Shown here one piece after another: positions 1-5,205 of a stretch of 6,598 nucleotides of DNA (positions are counted from its first letter, which is position 1; every line of letters starts with the position of its first letter). Origin of the DNA: Clostridiales bacterium UBA1316 (GTDB lineage Bacteria; Bacillota; Clostridia; Oscillospirales; Oscillospiraceae); the NCBI GenBank assembly GCA_002307055.1, contig DBTM01000085.1:1-6598 (forward strand), written 5' to 3'. The notes beneath the pieces are model-generated. The model was not told the DNA's origin. It was given only the letters and a program-made list of their open reading frames with translations, and did no database searches. The position numbers were made by a program, and so were the translations under genes.

Positions 1-2
1 CG

Positions 3-30
3 TAGGGCGGGATGCCCACATCCCGCCGTC
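3..30. repeat. Dispersed palindromic repeat, left copy
   Basis: A perfect 9-bp hairpin lies here: GGCGGGATG at 6-14, loop CCCA, and CATCCCGCC at 19-27, preceded by CGTAG. The reverse complement of the palindrome at 6516-6543 has the same plan (CGTAGG, GATGCCCACATC core, compensated GC arms), so the two are members of one family in opposite orientation. Such short GC-rich hairpins are typical of dispersed intergenic repeats in Firmicutes. No T-tract follows on either strand, so a terminator role is not supported. Confidence 0.7.
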
Positions 31-76
31 AGCCCGGATTTTGGCTTCGCGTTCTCGACCACAGCCATCATCTTAA

Positions 77-114
77 CAAAAAATGCGATACAGGTTATAT
101 CCCTGCATCGCATT
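77..114 (-). terminator. Intrinsic terminator of pyrE
   Basis: Arms AATGCGAT (82-89) and ATCGCATT (107-114) pair perfectly. After one A/C mismatch, CAGG (91-94) pairs with CCTG (102-105) around a 7-nt loop. Read on the minus strand, the stem is followed by six T's (complement of the A run at 78-83). It lies about 75 nt past the pyrE stop codon, in the right orientation. The 115-189 gap between it and pyrE holds nothing else recognisable. Confidence 0.88.
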
Positions 115-189
115 AACAACATAACTATTATTATTGTTTATTATATGGATAGTGCGACGCTCGGAGTACCGCAGAGCTTCACGGTTTGC

Positions 190-870
190 TCAAATTGCAC
201 AATATTTATGTATATATGTCACCATATTTTCTTTCAACTCATCATTGATATAAACTTTGCCATCTATTTCTCGGTTGTATAAATACTCAATTATTTCAAC
301 AACTGTAACCAGCGAATGAACTGTTATTCCAAACTCATTTTTCATTTCGTCGATAGCAGTAAGGCCATTATAACCCTTCTCCATTCTGTCTACAGATATA
401 ACCATATCGGTAATACTAACGTTTGCTGAAGCCTTTAACAACGGATATACTTCTCTGACAGATGTTCCAGCAGAAATAACATCCTCAGTAATCAAAAACC
501 TGTCCCCATCTTTTGGCTGCCAACCAACGAAAATACCACCCTCGCCATGATCTTTCATTTCCTTGCGATTGAAGCAATAGCCTACATTGATGTTATACAA
601 TCGGGATAATGCAGCAGCTATTAACGTGCAAAGCGGAATTCCCTTATATGCAGGACCAAAAAGCACATCAAATTTGTCTTTTAACTTTTCATTGATTAAA
701 GCCGCATAATACACACTAACCATCTCGACTTGTTCTCCTGTTTTATAGAAGCCAGAGTTTACGAAATATGGCGTTCGACGGCCACTTTTTGTTATAAAAT
801 CTCCAAACATCAAAACTCCACTTTTTGCAATCAACTCAATCAGTTTTGCCTTATAATTCGTAATTTCCAT
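190..870 (-). CDS. pyrE: Orotate phosphoribosyltransferase
   Basis: This 226-residue enzyme transfers ribose phosphate from PRPP to orotate to make OMP, the fifth step of cytosolic de novo UMP synthesis; it normally acts as a homodimer. The family signature is complete: KSGRR at 28-32, FGPAYKGIP at 71-79 (Lys76), FNRKEMKDHGEGG at 100-112 with the mobile-loop Arg102, Lys103, Lys106 and His108, and the PRPP loop ITEDVISAGTS at 127-137 with the acidic pair Glu129-Asp130. The length fits the long bacterial PyrE type. The ATG at 870 is preceded by AGGAG (879-883) at 8-nt spacing. The gene stands alone, with no pyrimidine neighbours, and ends at a strong terminator. A TATAAT at 888-893 lies too close to the Shine-Dalgarno site to be a comfortable promoter, so the real start of transcription is unclear. 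The AT-rich codons match tcmP rather than mntH. I am confident of the function; why it sits here is unknown. Confidence 0.96.
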   Translation of the reverse strand: MEITNYKAKLIELIAKSGVLMFGDFITKSGRRTPYFVNSGFYKTGEQVEMVSVYYAALINEKLKDKFDVLFGPAYKGIPLCTLIAAALSRLYNINVGYCFNRKEMKDHGEGGIFVGWQPKDGDRFLITEDVISAGTSVREVYPLLKASANVSITDMVISVDRMEKGYNGLTAIDEMKNEFGITVHSLVTVVEIIEYLYNREIDGKVYINDELKENMVTYIHKYCAI

Positions 871-930
871 TATTTCCGCTCCTGCGTATTATATAAATAG
901 CACTAAACCGTTTCGCGGTGGCACTCGTCT

Positions 931-959
931 TTGATATATCGCGACCATTTCGTTATAAT
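931..959 (+). promoter_or_regulatory. Sigma-A-type promoter of candidate small RNA
   Basis: TTGATA (931-936) and a perfect TATAAT (954-959) are separated by exactly 17 bp. This is one mismatch from the housekeeping consensus, and is one of the two strongest promoters in the window. It points rightwards into a gap with no plus-strand gene, with a predicted start near 966. It is divergent from pyrE. The next plus-strand landmark is the strong terminator at 1036-1073, so the pair delimits a short transcript. Confidence 0.65.
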
Positions 960-965
960 TAACTA

Positions 966-1073
966 AATATTCTAGGAAAGAAAAATACTTACCTCATAAC
1001 ATAAAGTGTCGGTTTCATGTTATGGATTATCTAACAAAAGGCAACCGAGTCCTTTTTCTTGGTTGCCTTTTTT
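966..1073 (+). ncRNA. Candidate small RNA, about 108 nt
   Basis: The sequence shows a near-consensus promoter (931-959) followed by a terminator with six T's ending at 1073, and no convincing reading frame between them. The predicted transcript has a single-stranded A-rich 5' part (966-994). A hairpin follows, pairing CATAACAT (995-1002) with ATGTTATG (1017-1024) and possibly extended by AAA/TTT across a bulged C. Last comes the 14-bp terminator stem with the pyrimidine loop TCCTTTTT. The stretch CUUACCU at 988-994 is complementary over 7 nt to the tcmP leader AGGUAAG (3263-3257), overlapping its Shine-Dalgarno site; a match this short can arise by chance. I recognise no known RNA family. Alternatively, the terminator only serves minus-strand transcripts and the promoter match is fortuitous in AT-rich DNA. 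Confidence 0.5.
1036..1073 (+). terminator. Strong intrinsic terminator, possibly bidirectional
   Basis: Arms at 1036-1049 (AAAAGGCAACCGAG) and 1058-1071 (CTTGGTTGCCTTTT) form a 14-bp stem with one G-U pair and an 8-nt loop. On the plus strand the stem ends in six T's (1068-1073). On the minus strand it ends in four T's, so it could also stop transcription coming from tcmP and the DUF5131 gene before pyrE; in that case those genes carry a 3' untranslated tail of about 300 nt. Confidence 0.85.
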
Positions 1074-1074
1074 G

Positions 1075-1373
1075 TGCTTTTGCTCAGATAATTCTCTGTT
1101 CATAACAAGAAGTTCATATGGACTGTAAGAAATATATTTAGTCCGTTTAAGAATAAACGCTTTCAATTCGGTAATGAACCTAACTGCCAGTTCAATTATT
1201 ACTGAGTAATATGCACTGAAATAATTAAACAATTACTAACATTCTGAATGTGCGGGATCAAAAAACAGGTCAACTGATCGCAGACAAAATTATAGAGATT
1301 ACAAGGTTGGAAATTCGAAAACAGGTTTCTGGCTTCGTTTTTTGTATTGATTAAAAGTTATTAAGAATCGAAA
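1075..1373. other. Gene-free AT-rich gap
   Basis: There is no supported gene between the terminator at 1036-1073 and the DUF5131 stop codon. The plus strand has a short open stretch without a start codon (1229-1351, stop 1352-1354) whose translation looks protein-like (VRDQKTGQLIADKI), which may be a gene remnant. The minus strand has a 70-codon frame starting only at TTG without a ribosome binding site. AAAACAGGT occurs at 1262-1270 and again at 1319-1327; nothing else stands out. Confidence 0.5.
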
Positions 1374-2111
1374 TCATCTCATCGCTAGTTCAGGCATCAT
1401 TTGAATGATTTTACCGTCAAGAGCTTTTCCGTTTGCTTTCTTATTACGCTTTACGCCATCTGAACCCCAAGTTCCCCATTGCTTGAAGAAAAATGCTGCT
1501 TTCTGTTCTTCAGCTTGGCTCATTATTGAACGTACCCATTCGGGTTTCATAGGTCTTGCCTGAACTCCGCTCTCCCCACCAACAATTACCCAATCAATTC
1601 CGGATAAATAGAGTCTTCCCAAATCTTCAATTAGCGGTTCACATGATAAAAAGCGAATTGAAGCAGGCAATTCTCTAAGAGATTCTATACGTGATTTTGC
1701 ATCAACAGCCTCAACTGTTACTCCGAGCCAGACATTTTCAGGAATAACAGATTTTGAAAAATACTCTACCATTCGAGTAGCACGTTTAGTAAGAATTTGA
1801 TAGCGGTGATGCTTTGTCTGCTGAATCGTGTCCATAACCCTGTCAATAAAATCAAATGATACGGACTCATGAAAAAGGTCTGCCATAGAGCAAACGAAAA
1901 TAGTGTGAGGCTGCTTCCATTTTAGCGGTTCACCAAGAGTATCCTCATGCATAGTCGGTATAAACCCATTAGCATACTTAGCGACACCCATCGCCTTAAG
2001 TCTATTCGCCATGGTTTCGGCATAGCAATGATTGCAACCCGTTGACAGCTTAGTGCAGCCCGTTACCGGATTCCAAGTCCTATCCGTCCACTCGATTTTT
2101 GTTGTTCTCAT
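1374..2111 (-). CDS. DUF5131 (phage Gp37/Gp68) family protein, three-Cys motif
   Basis: This 245-residue soluble protein belongs to the family annotated as DUF5131 or phage Gp37/Gp68. What identifies it is the N-terminal IEWTDRTWNPVTGC opening and the cysteine cluster C19-x6-C26-x2-C29 (followed by YAE), then FVCSMADLFHE at 72-82, QILTKRATRM at 105-114, VWLGVTVE at 127-134, RFLSCEPLIEDL at 153-164, DWVIVGGESG at 173-182 and FFKQWG at 208-213. The cluster resembles, but does not equal, the CX3CX2C iron-sulfur motif of radical SAM enzymes, so a related chemistry is a reasonable guess and not established. The ATG at 2111 has GGAGG (2119-2123) at 7-nt spacing, lying inside the end of tcmP. The two frames are 3 nt apart, so translation is probably coupled. 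Family membership is near certain; the reaction and substrate are unknown. Confidence 0.93.
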   Translation of the reverse strand: MRTTKIEWTDRTWNPVTGCTKLSTGCNHCYAETMANRLKAMGVAKYANGFIPTMHEDTLGEPLKWKQPHTIFVCSMADLFHESVSFDFIDRVMDTIQQTKHHRYQILTKRATRMVEYFSKSVIPENVWLGVTVEAVDAKSRIESLRELPASIRFLSCEPLIEDLGRLYLSGIDWVIVGGESGVQARPMKPEWVRSIMSQAEEQKAAFFFKQWGTWGSDGVKRNKKANGKALDGKIIQMMPELAMR

Positions 2112-2114
2112 AAT

Positions 2115-3245
2115 CTAACCTCCGAATGTTATTCGCATATCATCAGAAAAAGTACCTTTGCGTGGCGGCTTACATGTTTTTGCATTAACAGCTGTAATTT
2201 TTCTATCCTCAAGCAAAGCAATAAGAACTTCTTTATAGTTCTTCCTGATATACGGTTTATCTACGCTATGCACCTCATAAAGTCGATTGAAATCAATAGT
2301 ATTCCCTGCATACTGCTGTAGCAACATTCCCTGCAAGTCATCAAGTGGCCGCGAAAGCATGTCAAATAGAGAACCTTGCTTGAAGCGCACATCGCGTGGA
2401 TTGTATTCAAATGATGCAACCCCACCGATATTTTCAGAGCTTTCCTTGAACATTATTTCTTTCATAATATCATACCCGCGGAAACTCTTGCTCAGAAATA
2501 TCAAATGATGACTGGTTCGTGTTCCTTCATCGTTTTTAAATCTGAATGGCAGCACATAATGGCTACCGTTATTCCGCAGCGCTTCACATAACGCTTGAAC
2601 TACAATTATTTCCCGTTCCTCCGGAGACTTGTTTCTGCACTCTTGTCGAACGACATCCAATTGTTCATTTCCGAACAATGAAGCCATATGCTGTCTTATT
2701 ACATCATTATTAACACCCATGTTAACGCGATTATAATTAAAGAAAAAAACGCAGTCGCATCCCCAGTCCTTAATAATGGACGAAACAAGATTCAGAGAAA
2801 GGCCTTTATATCCCCATGGGTCAACGAAAAAGAATGTCGGCACTATTTGCATACCACTAAACATTTTAGCAATTTTATCGCCTACTTCTTCATTATAAAA
2901 TGTAGGTGCATATTTGAGCTCTTCAATTCCACCGAGTTGGCTAATTGCTGTTTTCAGGCTCTCAATGTTTGATGTATCCTTATCATTGAACAGGGTGACC
3001 ATTCGATTGGTCAAATCAGGGTTAGCAAGGATCGTCTCCAATACTAATAGCGGTGTAGATTTGCTTTGATCGTCATATCTACCGGGGCCAGCAAACAAAT
3101 CTATGTAGGCCATCTTTTGAGGATGCTGGGGGTATCTCTTCTGTGTGGCAAGAATGACATTTGCCCATGCGGAGAAGTATTTTGAAACAATCCGTGCTTT
3201 TATTAAAGATTGTTCACGTTGCTCTTGAAAAAATCCATCGTTCAT
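2115..3245 (-). CDS. tcmP: Three-Cys-motif partner protein TcmP
   Basis: This 376-residue soluble protein is named for regularly accompanying three-Cys-motif proteins such as its downstream neighbour. YIDLFAGPG at 47-55 looks like the SAM-binding motif I of class I methyltransferases, and FFVDPWGYKGLSL at 139-151 resembles a motif IV acidic-Pro loop. Later come FFFNYNR at 167-173 and SHHLIFLSKS at 245-254. The C-terminal third (about 315-376, with PYIRKNYKEVLIALLEDRKI at 331-350) looks like a small winged-helix-type region, which is inference. Full length is supported: the ATG at 3245 has AAGGAG (3254-3259) at 8-nt spacing and a promoter just upstream. It is the first gene of a two-gene operon. 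Methyl transfer, the substrate and a role in phage defence are all unproven. It matches the AT-rich composition of pyrE and differs from the right half. Confidence 0.93.
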   Translation of the reverse strand: MNDGFFQEQREQSLIKARIVSKYFSAWANVILATQKRYPQHPQKMAYIDLFAGPGRYDDQSKSTPLLVLETILANPDLTNRMVTLFNDKDTSNIESLKTAISQLGGIEELKYAPTFYNEEVGDKIAKMFSGMQIVPTFFFVDPWGYKGLSLNLVSSIIKDWGCDCVFFFNYNRVNMGVNNDVIRQHMASLFGNEQLDVVRQECRNKSPEEREIIVVQALCEALRNNGSHYVLPFRFKNDEGTRTSHHLIFLSKSFRGYDIMKEIMFKESSENIGGVASFEYNPRDVRFKQGSLFDMLSRPLDDLQGMLLQQYAGNTIDFNRLYEVHSVDKPYIRKNYKEVLIALLEDRKITAVNAKTCKPPRKGTFSDDMRITFGG

Positions 3246-3277
3246 TGACCTTACTCCTTACCTGTGCCAACAAGAAT

Positions 3278-3306
3278 ATTATATATCACATTGATAGAAT
3301 TCTCAA
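3278..3306 (-). promoter_or_regulatory. Promoter of the tcmP operon, proximal
   Basis: On the minus strand TTGAGA (3306-3301) and a perfect TATAAT (3283-3278) are separated by 17 bp, one mismatch from consensus. Transcription would begin near 3271, giving a leader of about 26 nt that contains the AAGGAG ribosome binding site. Position and orientation fit tcmP exactly. Confidence 0.8.
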
Positions 3307-3321
3307 GTAATTATCTGGAAT

Positions 3322-3330
3322 ATTATACCA
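3322..3330 (-). promoter_or_regulatory. Possible second, extended -10 promoter of tcmP
   Basis: On the minus strand TGGTATAAT reads as an extended -10 element (TGN plus a perfect TATAAT). The -35 position has no good match, which extended -10 promoters tolerate. It lies about 44 bp upstream of the proximal promoter in the same orientation, so tcmP may have tandem starts. Confidence 0.4.
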
Positions 3331-3510
3331 CCCAGAATTCAGCATGGAATAATGAAAAAAGTGTATTTAAGCTATATACATTATTTTCTCTCTAAAAGAA
3401 CCTCCCGTTAAACGCAATATCTCAATCGACTTATATCCCACTCCTCACAAAACCCCAACCAACCCCCACTCAATATCCTAATAATACATAATACCCCACA
3501 AACCCCCAAA
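3331..3510. other. Gene-free junction with C-rich strip
   Basis: There is no gene here. The part from 3331 to about 3430 is AT-rich. From about 3440 to 3507 the plus strand is rich in C and A, with tracts such as AACCCCCA, and the minus strand has runs of four or five G's separated by T-rich spacers. The strip lies between the terminator of the YcxB-like gene and the tcmP promoters, exactly where base composition changes. A G-quadruplex on the minus strand is conceivable but not demonstrated. Confidence 0.45.
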
Positions 3511-3547
3511 AAGAAAGATGGCAGCACCCAAAATTTGCTGCCATCTT
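3507..3547 (-). terminator. Intrinsic terminator of the YcxB-like gene
   Basis: AAGATGGCAGCA (3515-3526) and TGCTGCCATCTT (3536-3547) form a perfect 12-bp stem with a 9-nt loop. Read on the minus strand it continues as TCTTTTT, a good U-tract. It lies about 22 nt past the stop codon of the gene at 3569-4666 and insulates the tcmP operon from read-through. Confidence 0.9.
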
Positions 3548-3568
3548 ACAATATTCCCCCCAAACCCC

Positions 3569-4666
3569 TCACTCTTTCCCCGACAGCTTCAAAAACACCG
3601 CCAGCGCCTCCGGCTTCTCATCAAAGGCGCGTTTGGGGATCAGATGGGCCGTCTTGTTGTGGTAGAGGGTGTAGGCGGTTTTTGTCTGGGTGACTCTGCG
3701 GACTTCGTACCAGGGGGTGCGGAGCGTGGCGTCGGCGTAGGCGTCGGAGACGAGGGTGTCGGGGTAAAAGCGGTAGGTGACGGGTTTCATGATGTTGGGG
3801 TCGTTTGACAGGGGTTTGATGGTTTTGAAATAGAGATGGATCGGCGTGGCCAGCAGGCCGGCGGAACCGACGGTTGTCCAGGTAATCAGGTTGATGAGGT
3901 TATTGCTTGTCAGGCCTAAGGACAGAAACGCGAGGCCGATGAGGACGGCAAATATACCGACGGGGCTTGCGTAGAGGCGTTTGTAGTAAAAGGCGGTGAA
4001 TTCGGCTTTGGTCAATTGGAAGGTGATTTCGGCTAAGGGCGCCTGGGCGGGAGCGGCGGGGCTGCTCGCGGGCGGGGCGGCGGCTTGCGATAGTGTTGCG
4101 GTCTGCGGCGGGGCGGCGGCTTTGAGATTCTCCGGATTTTTCAGGTTGAGCTTGGCGTGGCTGACATTTAAGGCGATGAGTGTATAGAACAAAGCCAGCT
4201 GAGCCGGGCTTGTGAAGCACCGCCTGGGGATAATCAGATAGTGCTCCGGGGAGGTGTAGATATTAAAACCGGCGCGGTATTCGTCGACTTTAAAAATGTA
4301 ATGCCATTGATAGGTTTGGCTTTCGCCCGCGAAGGCCGCTGCGATGCTTTGGCCCGAGAATTCGTACCGGTGCGGCAGTGTAAAGCTTTTCTGCTTTTTC
4401 AGACCTGCCGCGATCACTAAATATTGCATAAAGGGCTGCAGCAGACTGACGGCGAGCAGCAGCGCAATCAGAACAAGAAAAGCGGCGGCAAAGAGCAGCC
4501 AGTCCAAAATACGCATAGAAGCAAACAAAACAAGGCTGAAAAGGATAACAGCCAGCGCGCCGTAAATAATGATTGTCCCTTTGATCCGGCTGTAATATTC
4601 GCCGAAAATAAAGCTTCGGATATCCCTCAGCGACAGCTCAACCGTCATTTCCACCGTTTCGAGCAT
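3569..4666 (-). CDS. Tandem YcxB-like membrane protein
   Basis: This 365-residue protein seems to contain two copies of a YcxB-like module. Copy 1 (about 6-165) has two membrane helices (about 31-50 and 54-76), then a cytoplasmic-type domain with YEFSGQSI at 101-108, YQWHYIFKVDEY at 119-130, FNIYTS and YLIIPRRCF at 143-151. Copy 2 (about 212-362) repeats the plan: ITFQLTKAEF, two helices (about 235-253 and 256-276), YRFYPDTLVSD, TPWYEVRRVTQT at 317-328, and HLIPKRAF at 341-348. The linker (about 182-211) is Ala/Pro-rich and contains a 12-residue near-repeat, KAAAPP then QAAAPP. The chosen ATG at 4666 has GGGAG (4674-4678) at 7-nt spacing. The frame stays open upstream to 5017, but that part has no ribosome binding site and no YcxB-like sequence. 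The molecular function of YcxB-like proteins is unknown. A weak TATAAA at 4700-4705 may be its -10. Confidence 0.8.
   Translation of the reverse strand: MLETVEMTVELSLRDIRSFIFGEYYSRIKGTIIIYGALAVILFSLVLFASMRILDWLLFAAAFLVLIALLLAVSLLQPFMQYLVIAAGLKKQKSFTLPHRYEFSGQSIAAAFAGESQTYQWHYIFKVDEYRAGFNIYTSPEHYLIIPRRCFTSPAQLALFYTLIALNVSHAKLNLKNPENLKAAAPPQTATLSQAAAPPASSPAAPAQAPLAEITFQLTKAEFTAFYYKRLYASPVGIFAVLIGLAFLSLGLTSNNLINLITWTTVGSAGLLATPIHLYFKTIKPLSNDPNIMKPVTYRFYPDTLVSDAYADATLRTPWYEVRRVTQTKTAYTLYHNKTAHLIPKRAFDEKPEALAVFLKLSGKE
4071..4122. repeat. 16-bp direct repeat encoding the Ala/Pro linker
   Basis: GGCGGGGCGGCGGCTT occurs exactly at 4071-4086 and again at 4107-4122, an offset of 36 bp or 12 codons. 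On the minus strand each copy encodes an AAAPP-type segment of the linker between the two YcxB-like halves. The in-frame offset suggests slippage or duplication has lengthened the linker. This is the most GC-rich stretch of the gene. Confidence 0.75.
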
Positions 4667-4965
4667 GATGTATCTCCCAGTAAAAAATAATAAACCCATT
4701 TTATACCTCTTAAATCCAAAAAGAAAGCTAAAAAACATATTGAGCGAGCGGGTGGACAGACGGTGATCGTGCATCGCCATTTCGCTGTGCCATGTGGTAT
4801 AATAAGCATGATCCGATATGCCTGGCTCCGTAAAAAGCCTGCTTGCAAATGTGCCGCAAGAGGGAAGAGCGGTGAAAAAATTCATATGTATATAAGGATT
4901 TTTCAAAAACGCGGAACGAAGGAATCCAGCAATTGCAACGGCCTGAACGGCATGAGGGCGGCGAT

Positions 4966-5006
4966 TTGTTAATACAATTGTAACATCTGCAACACAATTG
5001 TAACAA
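4966..5006. promoter_or_regulatory. Paired ACAATTGTAACA repeats, candidate operator
   Basis: ACAATTGTAACA occurs at 4974-4985 and identically at 4994-5005, exactly 20 bp apart, about two turns of B-DNA, so both copies face the same side of the helix. Each contains the palindrome ACAATTGT. The first copy is also framed as TGTTA-N9-TAACA (4967-4985). This geometry suits cooperative binding of a dimeric repressor. The sequence does not match the MntR, Fur or PerR sites I know, so no regulator is named. Confidence 0.5.
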
Positions 5007-5048
5007 ATTATCGGCATTTATTGACGCATTTAAGCATGTTTAACCGCT

Positions 5049-5074
5049 TTTTTGGCGCAATATAGCGCAAAAAA
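5049..5074. promoter_or_regulatory. Palindrome upstream of mntH
   Basis: TTTTT (5049-5053), a mismatched G, GCGC (5055-5058), six spacer bases, GCGC (5065-5068), a mismatched A and AAAAA (5070-5074) form a symmetrical element. No T-tract follows on either strand, so it is not a standard terminator. It could be a regulator binding site for mntH or the divergent gene; evidence is symmetry only. Confidence 0.3.
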
Positions 5075-5110
5075 TCGCTTTATCCGGTACTCGTAACACA
5101 TACAATCGCC

Positions 5111-5185
5111 TCAACATAGTAATGTCATGTATCAGTTAGCGGCGGCTAATAGTAATAGCCGACAGTAACTTTTACCTCATGTTGA
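5111..5185 (+). promoter_or_regulatory. Foldable mntH leader
   Basis: TCAACAT (5111-5117) can pair with ATGTTGA (5179-5185), enclosing a second stem: AGTTA (5134-5138) with TAACT (5166-5170), a 4x4 internal loop, then CGGCT (5143-5147) with AGCCG (5157-5161) around a 9-nt loop. It ends about 20 nt before the mntH ATG, where the Shine-Dalgarno match is poor, so the fold could influence translation. I could not match it to the yybP-ykoY manganese riboswitch or another known class. Confidence 0.35.
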
Positions 5186-5205
5186 AGCAGATTGGGAAAT
5201 AAGTT

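Larger units (their letters stand above)
4667..5205. other. Divergent intergenic region, YcxB-like gene / mntH
   Basis: This stretch of 539 bp between two divergent genes has no supported coding sequence. Three signals are entered separately: paired direct repeats near 4974-5005, a palindrome at 5049-5074 and a foldable mntH leader at 5111-5185. An extended -10 element, TGGTATAAT, occurs on the plus strand at 4795-4803 without a -35 match; if used, it would give mntH a leader of about 400 nt. No consensus promoter for mntH was found closer in. Confidence 0.5.

Noticed and set aside
888..893. TATAAT directly upstream of pyrE as its -10 box
   Set aside because: It would place the transcript start at the Shine-Dalgarno sequence, and no -35 match lies 16-18 bp upstream.
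1022..1105. Plus-strand 27-codon hydrophobic peptide beginning MDYLTKGN, a possible type I toxin
   Set aside because: There is no ribosome binding site, and the frame runs through the terminator and its T-tract, so the full message would rarely exist.
1020..1232. Minus-strand 70-codon frame in the gap upstream of pyrE
   Set aside because: It starts only at TTG, has no Shine-Dalgarno sequence, and its 3' part is simply the terminator hairpin read as codons. A pyrE attenuator with translated leader was considered but nothing specific supports it.
3518..4848. Several plus- and minus-strand frames overlapping the YcxB-like gene
   Set aside because: They are shadows of its GC-rich codons, with low-complexity or implausible translations and no ribosome binding sites.
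4667..5017. 117-codon in-frame N-terminal extension of the YcxB-like protein
   Set aside because: The ATG at 4666 has a good ribosome binding site and begins the recognisable domain. The extension has no family resemblance, no ribosome binding site and overlaps likely regulatory repeats.
5018..5205. yybP-ykoY manganese riboswitch or MntR box in the mntH leader
   Set aside because: Neither the conserved riboswitch loop sequences nor a recognisable MntR palindrome could be found by eye.
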